Assembly (NCBI RefSeq): GCF_007923355.1
Contig: NZ_VOGO01000005.1
Location: 248,001 to 312,000 of the forward strand
Source: Falsiphaeobacter marinintestinus
GTDB taxonomy: Bacteria > Pseudomonadota > Alphaproteobacteria > Rhodobacterales > Rhodobacteraceae
Direction of reading: 5' to 3'
DNA: 64,000 nucleotides
This document shows, piece by piece, positions 47,349 to 56,315 of this stretch (positions are counted from its first letter, which is position 1; each line of letters opens with the position of its first letter). The notes beneath the pieces were generated by a model, which worked only from the letters and a program-made list of their open reading frames with translations, was not told the DNA's origin and did not search any database. The translations under genes and the position numbers were made by a program.

Positions 47349-48050
47349 TTGGTTCAGACCCCGCCCTTTACAGATAACGTAGTTATTTTCCACGGCATCG
47401 GTACACCCGGTCGTCGTTTGGAGCCGGGCGAAGACGTATATTGGCTGACGCGTTCTGACTTTCGAGACGTGTTGGACCAGATCGTCGCGATGGGACCGGA
47501 TCGTCCCGAAATCACCTTTGACGATGGTAATGCCTCGGATGCCGAGATCGCGTTGCCTGAACTGAATGCACGTGGCTTGAAGGCGACGTTTTTTGTTCTG
47601 ACAAACCGACTGGGGCGACCCGGCGCGTTGGCAGAGCGGGACGTGGCCGCCATGGCACAAGCGGGGCATCAGATCGGGCTGCACGGCCACAGCCACCTCG
47701 ACTGGCGGCGGTTGAATCAGGCCGGGCGCATTGCTGAATTCCGGACCGCTCGGCAAACCCTGGAAGCGCTGTCGGGATCCGAAATCACCAAGGCAGCAGC
47801 CCCCTTCGGATATTATGATCGCGCGGTGATTTCGCACCTGATCAGTGAAGGATTCAGCGCGCTTTACACCAGTGATTATGGACGGGTTCGACAGGGCAAT
47901 TTCATCCGCCCGCGCAATTGCATCGAGGCCGGGCTATCGCCTGAAGAGATGACCAGAGTTTTAACCGGCAAGGTGGCCCCTTTCCGCAAACCCAGGCGCC
48001 TGGTGGGGATCGTGCGCAAACGGCTTTGGCCGGTTCGGAGGATTCCATGA
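47349..48050 (+). CDS. Polysaccharide deacetylase (NodB-like)
   Basis: A 233-residue carbohydrate esterase 4-like deacetylase that removes acetyl groups from N-acetylated sugars in polysaccharides. The catalytic set is visible: EITFDDGNASD (general base and metal Asp), GLHGHSHLDW (His-x3-His metal ligands), and AAPFGYYDRAV (motif with Tyr). No signal peptide is seen, so it is cytoplasmic or its start is misread. The only upstream start in frame is TTG 47349 after GAGG; the next Met is past the active-site region. It overlaps the glycosyltransferase gene (ATGA). Confidence 0.85.
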   Translation: MVQTPPFTDNVVIFHGIGTPGRRLEPGEDVYWLTRSDFRDVLDQIVAMGPDRPEITFDDGNASDAEIALPELNARGLKATFFVLTNRLGRPGALAERDVAAMAQAGHQIGLHGHSHLDWRRLNQAGRIAEFRTARQTLEALSGSEITKAAAPFGYYDRAVISHLISEGFSALYTSDYGRVRQGNFIRPRNCIEAGLSPEEMTRVLTGKVAPFRKPRRLVGIVRKRLWPVRRIP

Positions 48051-48934
48051 TTTCCGTCATTATCCCTGCATATAACGAAGAAGGGTACATCGGCGCCTGC
48101 CTGGGCCATGTTCTGGCGTCGCATGACCCGACATATGGGACATATTTCGACGGCACCGTTGACGTCATTGTCGTCGCAAACGGGTGTCAGGACGCGACGG
48201 TCGAAGAAGCACAAAGCCTTGCCCCGCTTTTCAAACGAAAGGGCTGGTCCTTTCAGGTGATCGACCAGCCAACCGGCAGCAAACCACGAGCGATGAACGC
48301 GGGCAGTCGCGCCGCGCAGAATGGCAGCATTGTCTTCATTGACGCCGATGTGCACGTTTCGCCGGGGCTGATCGGGGGGATCGCCGAAGCGCTGGATCGG
48401 CCCGAACCGGCCTATGCCGGCGGACGACCCAGCATACGGCCAGCCAGAACAATGGTGTCAGAACGCTATGCCCGGTTCTGGGCGAAACTGCCGTTCATGT
48501 GTCAGGGCGTACCGGGGTGCGGGGTCTTTGGGGTGAACGCCGCAGGGCGCGCGCGGTGGACGCGGATACCGGATGTGATCTCAGACGACTTCTTTGTACG
48601 CAGCCACTTTGCAACTTCGGAAATGCACGAAGTTCCGCACAGTTATTCCTGGCCGATCACCGAAGGGTTCGACAATCTTGTCCGGGTACGCAGGCGTCAA
48701 GACCGGGGATTGTCGGAACTGTCGGATCTGATCCCCGAACTGACCGCAAAATCAGACAAAACCTCACCAGATCTGGCGCAGTTGATTGGCCTTATGGCGC
48801 AGGATCCGGTCGGGTTTGCCATCTACAGCAGCGTTGCGCTGGCTGTGCGCACGCCCGCGTTCCCCAGCCAAAGCCGATGGGACAGGGGACGTGGCACTGA
48901 GTATTGGGAACAGTTGCAAGTTCCGGGCCAGTAG
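48047..48934 (+). CDS. Family 2 glycosyltransferase
   Basis: A 295-residue GT-A fold enzyme. MISVIIPAYNEEGYIGACL opens the nucleotide-binding half. The DxD-type metal site is IVFIDADVHVSP, and the acceptor half includes MCQGVPGCGVFGVNAAGR and PDVISDDFFVRSHF with its acidic pair. There is no membrane segment. It starts inside the stop of the deacetylase gene (ATGA overlap) with GGAGG upstream, so the two form a translationally coupled pair that probably builds and trims an acetylated sugar polymer or lipid. Confidence 0.88.
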   Translation: MISVIIPAYNEEGYIGACLGHVLASHDPTYGTYFDGTVDVIVVANGCQDATVEEAQSLAPLFKRKGWSFQVIDQPTGSKPRAMNAGSRAAQNGSIVFIDADVHVSPGLIGGIAEALDRPEPAYAGGRPSIRPARTMVSERYARFWAKLPFMCQGVPGCGVFGVNAAGRARWTRIPDVISDDFFVRSHFATSEMHEVPHSYSWPITEGFDNLVRVRRRQDRGLSELSDLIPELTAKSDKTSPDLAQLIGLMAQDPVGFAIYSSVALAVRTPAFPSQSRWDRGRGTEYWEQLQVPGQ

Positions 48935-48948
48935 CACCGTCTTAACAG

Positions 48949-48972
48949 GCCGGCACGTCAGTTGGTGCCGGT
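48949..48972. terminator. Hairpin between convergent glycosyltransferase and M16 genes
   Basis: GCCGGCAC (48949-48956) pairs with GTGCCGGT (48965-48972), one G-U, loop of 8. The right arm lies in the last codons of the M16 gene (minus). There is no T-tract; weak support as a terminator. Confidence 0.3.
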
Positions 48973-50271
48973 CTCGATCCCTTCGGGCATGCCAACCACA
49001 ATGAAACGCAACTTGTCAGGGTCAAGCAGTTCTGCGGCGACCCGGTTGATCTCGTCCAGGGTGACAGCGTTCACCTTGTCATTGCGTGTCGCGATATAGT
49101 CGATCGGCAGGCCCTGCATCTGCATCCCGACCATGATCCCGGCAATCTGCGCGTTACCGTCAAACCGCAAAGGATAGGCACCTGTCAGATAGGTCTTGCT
49201 GTCCTGCAGTTCCTTCGCAGTGACACCTTCGGTTTGCATGCGCACCCATTCGGCGCGAATAACATCAATCGCCTCGGCGACCTTGTCATTGGCCGATGCA
49301 ACGCTGCCCATGTAAACCGCAGCGCGGTCCTTGGGCACAAGATAGGAATAGACGCCATAGGTCAGGCCACGCTTGCGACGCACTTCGTCCATCAGGCGGC
49401 TTTCGAACGTTCCACCACCAAGGATGTTGTTCATGATATAGGCCGCAAAGAAATCGTCGTCGTCACGGTCAATGCCAGGCTGGCCAAAGATCGCCACGGA
49501 CTGCGGGGTTTGGTAAGGCACGACGGTGATCCCGCCGTCGATATTGACCTCGGCCATACCCGGCATCGGTGCGCCGGTTTCGGGAAGGTCGCCAAACAGC
49601 TGGTCCAGATACACGCCCAGTTCTTCGGCGGTGATGTCGCCCACCGCGCCGACATACAGCCGGTCACGGGCAAACACGGCCTGATGCGCGGCCAGCAGGT
49701 CATCGCGGGTGAGGCCGGACACCGTTTCAATGGTTCCATTGCCGTCTGTTGCATAGGGGTGGTCGCCATATGCCATCTCGCGGAAGGTTTTCCCGGCGAT
49801 GGCGTTCGGGTCTTTGGCGTCTGATTTCAACCCCGAGATCACCTGTGCACGAACCCGGTCAATCGCATCCTGATCAAAGCGGGGCGCGTGGATGGTGTCA
49901 TAAAGCAATGCGATAACATCGTCGCGGTTTTCAGTCAGGAACCGGGTCGATATCGATAGCTGATCCGTCCCGGAACTGAACCCGAAGGTTGCCGCCAGCG
50001 TTTCCAGTGCACGCGTATAGGCGCGCGCATCCAGATCGGCCGCGCCTTCTTCCAGCAGTCCCGTCATCAGGTTGATCGCACCGCGTTTGCCCGGTGCATC
50101 CAGCGCTGTTCCGCCGCGAAACCGCAGTTCAAGCGCGGTGAAGGGGATCGAGTGATCTTCGACCAGCCAGGCGGTGATCCCGCCGGGGCTGGTGACTTCC
50201 TGAATTTTGACCTCGGCCCAGGCGGGGATGGTCATGAACATGGTAAACAGAGCGACAAACAGCGATCTCAT
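48958..50271 (-). CDS. M16-family protein, probably the non-catalytic partner
   Basis: A 437-residue secreted M16 peptidase-like protein. The signal peptide is MRSLFVALFTMFMTIPAWA. The zinc-binding HxxEH of active M16 enzymes is missing: the corresponding helix reads GAINLMTGLLEEGAADLD. The C-terminal half keeps the substrate-binding Arg/Tyr pair (RKRGLTYGVYSY). This fits the inactive subunit of a two-gene M16 heterodimer, with the active partner being the overlapping upstream gene. It overlaps that gene by 4 bases. Confidence 0.88.
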   Translation of the reverse strand: MRSLFVALFTMFMTIPAWAEVKIQEVTSPGGITAWLVEDHSIPFTALELRFRGGTALDAPGKRGAINLMTGLLEEGAADLDARAYTRALETLAATFGFSSGTDQLSISTRFLTENRDDVIALLYDTIHAPRFDQDAIDRVRAQVISGLKSDAKDPNAIAGKTFREMAYGDHPYATDGNGTIETVSGLTRDDLLAAHQAVFARDRLYVGAVGDITAEELGVYLDQLFGDLPETGAPMPGMAEVNIDGGITVVPYQTPQSVAIFGQPGIDRDDDDFFAAYIMNNILGGGTFESRLMDEVRRKRGLTYGVYSYLVPKDRAAVYMGSVASANDKVAEAIDVIRAEWVRMQTEGVTAKELQDSKTYLTGAYPLRFDGNAQIAGIMVGMQMQGLPIDYIATRNDKVNAVTLDEINRVAAELLDPDKLRFIVVGMPEGIETGTN

Positions 50272-51614
50272 TGGGTCATCTCCTCGTCACGCATCAGCCA
50301 GCCGGTCACTGACGTCTCGCGTTGCAAAACTTCGCGCGCGGCGGCGATGATTTCATCCCCGGTCACGTTTTGCAGCACTTCGGGCCAGGCCTGCACATCT
50401 TCGACGGTCAGACCTATGGCCATGGCCCGACCATAGCGGTTGCCGATGCCGTCAACATTGTCACGGGCATAGATCTGAGAAGCGCGGAGTTGCATCTTGA
50501 TGCGATCCAGCTGTTCTTTATCAACGCCATCCGCAATGAAATCGACCAAGGTCTGATCCATTGCCGCTTCGGCCTCTTCCAGTGACACACCGTCAGAGGG
50601 AACAACGACGACATCAAAGGTCGTATTGTCCAGCGTGCCCCCATTGTAGAACGCCCCGGTATATACGGCGACCTGGGTATCAAACTGCAACTTTTCGGCA
50701 AGATACGATGTGGTTCCACCCCCCAGCAATTCAGACAGAAGATACAGCGCGGCTGCCTTTTCCTGGTCGCCGGAATTACGTTCCGGGGCAAGGTAGGACC
50801 GGCTGACGTAAGGCTGCGCAACGCGCGGGTCTTCGAAACTCAGACGCCGTGCAGCAGTCTGCGGTGGTTCTTTTGTTCGGAACCGTTCGGGCAATTCGGG
50901 GTTGGCCGGGATCGCGCCGTAATAGGTTTTCGCCAGTTCGTGCACCTCGTCCGGGTCCACATCGCCCGACACCACAAGGATCGCGTTGTTCGGGGAATAG
51001 TAGATGTCATAGAACGACAGCGCATCATCCAAATCCAGCGTTTCCATCTCGTGCTTCCAGCCGATAACCGGCACGCCATAGCGATGGTTGAAATACTGGG
51101 TGGCCCCCATCTGTTCTCTGAACAGGGCGCGGGGGTTGTTTTCGGTGCGCTGGTTGCGCTCTTCCAAAATCACGTCGCGCTCGGTGGCGATGTCGGATTC
51201 GGTCAACCGCAGGTTCACCATGCGGTCGGCTTCCATGCTCATCATCAGCTCTAGCCGGTCGGCGGCAACCCGCTGATAATAGGCAGTATAGTCATAACTG
51301 GTGAACGCGTTGTCATTGCCGCCATTGGCAGAAACCACCTGAGAAAACTCGCCTGATTCGAGGTTCTCGGTCGCTTTGAACAGCAGGTGTTCCAGAAAAT
51401 GCGCAACGCCTGATGCGCCGCGCGGTTCATCCGCCGATCCGGCGCGATACCAGACCATGTGCTGAACAACCGGAGCCCGGTGGTCTTCGACAACCACGAC
51501 CTCCATCCCATTATCCAGCGTGTATGTTGTGACCTGATCGTCGACGCCTTCGGCGACAACTGGCGCGGCCAAGCCTGCCACGACAAGGGCAACAGCCCGA
51601 GTGGTTCGGAACAT
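50268..51614 (-). CDS. M16-family zinc peptidase, catalytic subunit
   Basis: A 448-residue secreted peptidase. A signal peptide (TTRAVALVVAGLAAPVVAEG) precedes domain 1, with the intact zinc site GVAHFLEHLLFKAT (His-x2-Glu-His) and the distal Glu in ILEERNQRTENN. I chose ATG 51614 because GGAGG sits 7 bases upstream; an in-frame ATG at 51632 is weaker. It probably pairs with the HxxEH-less protein encoded just downstream (4-base overlap) to degrade peptides in the periplasm. Confidence 0.9.
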   Translation of the reverse strand: MFRTTRAVALVVAGLAAPVVAEGVDDQVTTYTLDNGMEVVVVEDHRAPVVQHMVWYRAGSADEPRGASGVAHFLEHLLFKATENLESGEFSQVVSANGGNDNAFTSYDYTAYYQRVAADRLELMMSMEADRMVNLRLTESDIATERDVILEERNQRTENNPRALFREQMGATQYFNHRYGVPVIGWKHEMETLDLDDALSFYDIYYSPNNAILVVSGDVDPDEVHELAKTYYGAIPANPELPERFRTKEPPQTAARRLSFEDPRVAQPYVSRSYLAPERNSGDQEKAAALYLLSELLGGGTTSYLAEKLQFDTQVAVYTGAFYNGGTLDNTTFDVVVVPSDGVSLEEAEAAMDQTLVDFIADGVDKEQLDRIKMQLRASQIYARDNVDGIGNRYGRAMAIGLTVEDVQAWPEVLQNVTGDEIIAAAREVLQRETSVTGWLMRDEEMTQ

Positions 51615-51695
51615 TCGGCTTCCTCCGTTCATTCGTGGGACAAGGTACGCGCTCTTACCCCCGGTTCAAGAAGCCCTAGCGCTTTTGTGAGCAGC

Positions 51696-52211
51696 TTAGT
51701 CTTCTTCTGGTGGCGAAGAGGGTGTTGCAACGCCAGCGCGGCGGAACGCGTCCGCCTGCGAAAACGGCTCAAGCTTTTGTTTGCGATACACTTGTTCGTA
51801 GCGATCAACCGGGAACAGCTTGATCGCGGTCAGGCGGCCCTGACGCTTTCGAAACTCTTCATCCTGTTGGGTCAGAGAGTCACGCACGTCCGGCTCAACA
51901 CCATGACGGCTGCTGGCGGTGACCAGAGCGGCATCAGAGGACGGGATCTGTGTTGTCGACTGGGTCGAGGCCCGCCCTCCAAGCGCAATGATCGCTTCCG
52001 AACTTGGATCGCGGTCGGTCAGATTTCCACCACCGGGCGTCGGTGGCGGCAGAAACGCATAGTCCTTTGGCGCGGTCAGGGGTTTGGACGGCAGGATGCT
52101 GAATTCGTCCGGACCGTCTCCGGTCTGGCGAATGTTGTGCAATGGTTTGTTGCCACACGCTGTCACCGCTAACGCGGCAATTGCCATGACCGCTCCGAAC
52201 GGCACACGCAT
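51696..52211 (-). CDS. DUF3035 lipoprotein (BamF-like)
   Basis: A 171-residue outer-membrane lipoprotein candidate. The signal peptide ends in the lipobox VTAC-G, so Cys19 would be lipidated. The mature part has DEFSILPSKPLTAP and FLPPPTPGG, the DUF3035 hallmark, then a charged C-terminus. Alphaproteobacterial proteins of this family are annotated as BamF, an accessory of the outer-membrane protein assembly machine. That function is from the family. It lies between lspA and the M16 pair in a run of leftward genes. Confidence 0.85.
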   Translation of the reverse strand: MRVPFGAVMAIAALAVTACGNKPLHNIRQTGDGPDEFSILPSKPLTAPKDYAFLPPPTPGGGNLTDRDPSSEAIIALGGRASTQSTTQIPSSDAALVTASSRHGVEPDVRDSLTQQDEEFRKRQGRLTAIKLFPVDRYEQVYRKQKLEPFSQADAFRRAGVATPSSPPEED

Positions 52212-52263
52212 GTCAGTTACTCCTGCCTGTTTTCCCGCGTTTTACCGCATTCGGCTGAAAAGG

Positions 52264-52743
52264 TCACGATGCCTTTTTGCCTTTGGATTTTCCCTCGAAC
52301 AGTATCAGCCCGGCAGCGCCAATGAAAATAAAGATATCTGCCACATTAAAGACAAAGGGATTGTTGATGCCACAGCAACTGGTGTTCAGGAAATCCAGCA
52401 CATAGCCATACAGAAGCCGGTCGACCACATTGCCCAGCGCGCCGCCGATCAGGAAGCCGGCGCTGATCTGCATCCAACGTCCATGTTCAGGCTTTCGCAC
52501 CCACCAGAACACGGCGAAGCAAACGATCAGCGAAAACGCAATCAGGACCCAGCGCGCGGCATCGCTGCCGCTTTCAAGAAGGCCGAAATTGATCCCGGTG
52601 TTTTCGCCGTAGCGCAGGTTCAGAAGCGGTGGAAATACATCGATCACGTATTTCTGGGACAAGCCCATGACGTGAACAACCAGATACTTGGTGATCTGGT
52701 CCGCCAGAAAAGCCCAAAACCCGGCCCAAAACAAAATCGACAT
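52264..52743 (-). CDS. lspA: Lipoprotein signal peptidase (signal peptidase II)
   Basis: LspA cuts the signal peptide off prolipoproteins in the inner membrane. The 159-residue protein has four hydrophobic helices and the two catalytic Asp blocks: GGALGNVVDRLLYGYVLDF and FNVADIFIFIG, with the family NLRYGENTG box near residue 45. I chose ATG 52743; GTG 52749 is in frame 2 codons earlier. It is 52 bases upstream of the DUF3035 lipoprotein gene in transcription order, whose product it would process. Confidence 0.95.
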   Translation of the reverse strand: MSILFWAGFWAFLADQITKYLVVHVMGLSQKYVIDVFPPLLNLRYGENTGINFGLLESGSDAARWVLIAFSLIVCFAVFWWVRKPEHGRWMQISAGFLIGGALGNVVDRLLYGYVLDFLNTSCCGINNPFVFNVADIFIFIGAAGLILFEGKSKGKKAS

Positions 52744-52757
52744 ACCCACCTACCTGA

Positions 52758-54347
52758 TCAATGTCGGAAATGGCGCATGCCGGTGAACACCATCGCCAGC
52801 CCGGCGTCGTCCGCAGCGGCGATCACGTCGTTGTCGCGCATCGATCCGCCCGGCTGGATAACACAGGACGCACCAGCCGCCGCAGCTTCCAACAACCCGT
52901 CAGGGAAGGGGAAGAATGCATCAGATGCCACGGCCGAGCCTTTGGTCAGCGGTTCGGGCAAGCCCATCACGTCAGCCATGCGTTCCGCCTTTTTGGCGGC
53001 GATCAGGGCACTGTCGACCCGGCTCATCTGACCGGCGCCGACGCCAACGGTGGCCTGATCTTTGACATAGACGATGGCGTTTGACTTGACGTGTTTGGCA
53101 ACCTTCCAGGCGAACAACAGATCCTGCATCTGCTCTGGCGTCGGGGCCAGCTTGGTGACGACCTTCAGATCATCCATGCCGACGAACCCGGCGTCCTTGT
53201 CCTGTACCAGCAGACCGCCTGCCACCTGACGTACGGTGTGTGCTGTATCCAGCACGTTGGGCAGACCATCGGTGGTCAGAAGACGCAGGTTTTTCTTGGC
53301 CGCAAAGACCTCGCGGGCGTCGTCGGACGCGCCGGGCGCGATGACGACTTCTGTAAAGATCTCGACAATGGCGCTGGCCGTTTCAGCATCCAACGGCTGG
53401 TTCAGCGCGACAATACCCCCGAACGCCGAGGTGCGGTCACAGTCGAATGCGGCCTTGTAAGAGTCGAGCAGGGTCGCGCCGGTCGCAACACCGCAGGGAT
53501 TGGCGTGCTTGATGATCGCGCAGGCAGCGGTGGCGGCGGGATCAAACTCGGCCACCAGCTCAAACGCAGCGTCCGTATCGTTGATATTGTTGTAAGACAG
53601 TTCCTTGCCCTGATGCTGTTGGGCCGTCGCGACGCCCTGCCGGTCGGATCCATCCAGATAGAACGCTGCCGACTGATGTGGGTTTTCGCCATACCGCAGC
53701 GGCTGGGCCAAGGTGCCCGCAAACACCCGGCGGCGCGGGGTTGTTTCGCCAATCGCATCGGCCATCCAGGTCGATACGGCAGCGTCATAGGCGCCAGTGC
53801 GGGCATAGGCGGTTAGCGCCAGTTTCTGGCGGAATGCATAGGTTGTCTGACCGTCGTTTGCCTCAAGCTCGGCCAGCAGCGGGGCGTAATCTTCGACATC
53901 CACAACGACGTTGACAAAAGCGTGGTTCTTCGACGCCGCGCGGATCATGGCTGGCCCACCAATGTCGATATTTTCGATGCAGGTGGCATAATCCGCACCA
54001 GCGGCCACAGTCTGTTCAAACGGGTAGAGGTTGACGACCAGAAGGTCGATTGGATTGATCAGGTGCTGCTCCATCGCGGCCACATGCGACTGGTCATCAC
54101 GCAGCGCCAGAAGACCGCCATGCACCATCGGGTGCAGGGTCTTTACACGACCATCCATCATCTCGGGAAAGCCGGTCACCTCGGCCACATCTATAACCTC
54201 AAGCCCCGCCTGCCGTAGCGCTGCCGCAGTCCCCCCGGTGCTGAGCAACTCGACCCCGCGCGCGGCGAGGGCCTTGCCCAGCTCGGCAAGGCCGGTTTTG
54301 TCGGATACGGAAAGAAGGGCGCGGCGGACAGGGTAGAGATCGGTCAT
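52758..54347 (-). CDS. purH: Bifunctional AICAR transformylase/IMP cyclohydrolase
   Basis: PurH performs the last two steps of IMP synthesis. The 529 residues comprise the N-terminal cyclohydrolase ([48 protein letters not shown]) and the C-terminal transformylase ([17 protein letters not shown] with the catalytic Lys-His, [11 protein letters not shown]). ATG 54347 has GAGGA about 7 bases upstream and gives the family start; an in-frame extension to 54395 is not conserved-looking. It lies directly upstream of lspA (14 bases). Confidence 0.97.
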   Translation of the reverse strand: MTDLYPVRRALLSVSDKTGLAELGKALAARGVELLSTGGTAAALRQAGLEVIDVAEVTGFPEMMDGRVKTLHPMVHGGLLALRDDQSHVAAMEQHLINPIDLLVVNLYPFEQTVAAGADYATCIENIDIGGPAMIRAASKNHAFVNVVVDVEDYAPLLAELEANDGQTTYAFRQKLALTAYARTGAYDAAVSTWMADAIGETTPRRRVFAGTLAQPLRYGENPHQSAAFYLDGSDRQGVATAQQHQGKELSYNNINDTDAAFELVAEFDPAATAACAIIKHANPCGVATGATLLDSYKAAFDCDRTSAFGGIVALNQPLDAETASAIVEIFTEVVIAPGASDDAREVFAAKKNLRLLTTDGLPNVLDTAHTVRQVAGGLLVQDKDAGFVGMDDLKVVTKLAPTPEQMQDLLFAWKVAKHVKSNAIVYVKDQATVGVGAGQMSRVDSALIAAKKAERMADVMGLPEPLTKGSAVASDAFFPFPDGLLEAAAAGASCVIQPGGSMRDNDVIAAADDAGLAMVFTGMRHFRH

Positions 54348-54481
54348 AAGGGTCCTCGGGAGAAAGCCGGTTATCTGCGCTGCGGCATAATCCATATCCC
54401 GGCGGGATAGAACCTCTTGTTTGTGATCCTATTGCCGCAAGGGCCAAAATCACATGCTTTGCTGGCCACATCGGCTCTGCC

Positions 54482-56236
54482 TCAGGTCGACAAATCCACC
54501 TCGGTCACGTCGTCATCCCGATTCAGATCGCGGATGGCGACGGCTGTGTCCTGCGCCTTGCTGAGCGACCAGCGCACCCGGGTGGCGAAATCCATCGCGC
54601 GGCCAGATAGTACGATCTGTCGGCTGGCGCGCGGTTTCAGGCGGCCTTTTTCCAGATAGACGCTTGGTTCAATCGCAAGGTTGAACCCGCCGTCATGCCG
54701 GAACACCCAGATCTCGCCGCTTTTCAGCGCCATCGAAACCGCAGCGCCGCCCAGATCCAAGGCCGAGTCGACGTCCGGGTGCAGATGAAAACGAATATCG
54801 AACCCAATACCGGTCAGCACAGAAGCATCCATCGCCTTGTCGAAGCGTTTCTTCGAGGGCTCGTCAATGGCCAGCAACATGTCTTCGCCCGCCAGACCGC
54901 GCCCGTCAAAAGTCAGCTCCAGTGACCGGGCGTGTGTCAGCCCAAAGGTTTGCGCATACCCATCGTGACCGCCCTGAAACCGCAGGCCATCGCTGACTTC
55001 CGAGATCTCAATTGGAACCTCTTTGGGGCCATCGACCAACGCCTCGCGCCCACTGCCACGTTCAGGATCAGCCAGCCGCGCGCACGAGTATCCGTCAAGA
55101 CACAGGGTCGAATGCGAGGGCGAGGCGCGCCCGGCCCGCCGCCACTCCAGCCCGAATGTCGCACCGGAACCGCAATTGACGATAAGCGGTCGACGCCCAG
55201 ACGTGAGCTCGAACGCCAGAGTCGAGGCATGCGCGTTGTAAGATGCGCTGCCCTTCGGTGGGGGCGCTGCATCGATGATGACACTGGTCCGGTGCGCCGA
55301 CAAACGCGCATACCCCATCGACAGCCCGTCAGCATGACGGTCACGCGTGTGGCTGTTGGCCAGTGCCTGATCCAGACGCCCCTCTAACCCGCGCCCGCCG
55401 CCATGGAACCGGGCCAGCCCGCCATCGGCGTGGCGCAAGGTTCGCAAGGTTGGCGCGATACGCTCAATCGCTTCGGTATGGGCATGTGCAGTACCACGTC
55501 CGGCTTCGTGCAAAGCCTGGGCCGCCCAGCTGAGAAGTGTAAAGACCTCAAGCAGCTCTTCGGGGTTGCGGGTCGGCAAGCCACCTTGATCATCAATCTG
55601 TTCATTGCATTCATGTGCCAGAGCGCGGACCCCGGGATCGGCCAGTTCTTCGCGGCCTTCCAGCGACAATCCCGCATAGATCAGACCGGTCAGCGCCTCG
55701 AACCGTGGCAGGCCCGGTGCAGCCCCCGGCCAGCGCTTCGACAAGAACCATGTTTGTTGCGACAGGGCGCAAAAAAATGCTTCACTGTCTTCCTTTTCCC
55801 GCCCCCGCAACAAAAACGGCGCATGGCAGATCCAACGAATGACACGCCGTCCGGTCAGTTCAGGTGTCCAGCCCGGCCCGCGCCCGTTGCCGAATTCATC
55901 GATCCAGTCCCACACCCATGCCTGCGCTTTTTCCCGTGCAGCCAGATTGCCAAGGGCCGCCAGATCGTCCAGCCACGCAAACCCATGGCGTTCTTCGTCA
56001 AACGCGGCGTTCGGAGCCTCAACCGACCACAGGCTTTCGCCTGTCGATTCGACGAGATACCCGGCGAATAACAGATTGCCGGCCGCCAGTTGCCGCCCGC
56101 GGGCAAAGCTGCCGATTGTGCGGGGTTCGGGTTGGGACACAAAGGCCGTGACACCGCGTTTGCGCCGGCTGAGCCGGGCATAAAAACGATTCAGGAACCG
56201 GTTCTTCCGGCTGGTGAAGGTGTCACCTGTGGACAT
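54482..56236 (-). CDS. Heparinase II/III family protein
   Basis: A 584-residue protein of the heparinase II/III-like family. These usually combine an N-terminal alpha-helical toroid (about 60-330 here) with a C-terminal beta-sandwich (about 340-580) and cleave uronic-acid polysaccharides by elimination. A family segment near the junction is YARLSAHRTSVIIDAAPPPKG; LIVNCGSGATFG and SHSTLCLDG follow. No signal peptide is seen, so it may be intracellular. ATG 56236 follows GAGG at a distance. The gene is conserved beside purH and rsmB in Rhodobacteraceae, which hints at a housekeeping rather than scavenging role. Confidence 0.85.
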   Translation of the reverse strand: MSTGDTFTSRKNRFLNRFYARLSRRKRGVTAFVSQPEPRTIGSFARGRQLAAGNLLFAGYLVESTGESLWSVEAPNAAFDEERHGFAWLDDLAALGNLAAREKAQAWVWDWIDEFGNGRGPGWTPELTGRRVIRWICHAPFLLRGREKEDSEAFFCALSQQTWFLSKRWPGAAPGLPRFEALTGLIYAGLSLEGREELADPGVRALAHECNEQIDDQGGLPTRNPEELLEVFTLLSWAAQALHEAGRGTAHAHTEAIERIAPTLRTLRHADGGLARFHGGGRGLEGRLDQALANSHTRDRHADGLSMGYARLSAHRTSVIIDAAPPPKGSASYNAHASTLAFELTSGRRPLIVNCGSGATFGLEWRRAGRASPSHSTLCLDGYSCARLADPERGSGREALVDGPKEVPIEISEVSDGLRFQGGHDGYAQTFGLTHARSLELTFDGRGLAGEDMLLAIDEPSKKRFDKAMDASVLTGIGFDIRFHLHPDVDSALDLGGAAVSMALKSGEIWVFRHDGGFNLAIEPSVYLEKGRLKPRASRQIVLSGRAMDFATRVRWSLSKAQDTAVAIRDLNRDDDVTEVDLST

Positions 56237-56315
56237 ATGCTCTGCCTCATACGCGCTTTGGCGTTTTGGCAGCAGCATACCCCGAGATCGGTTTCAAGTC
56301 ACCGGAGAAACGCGG

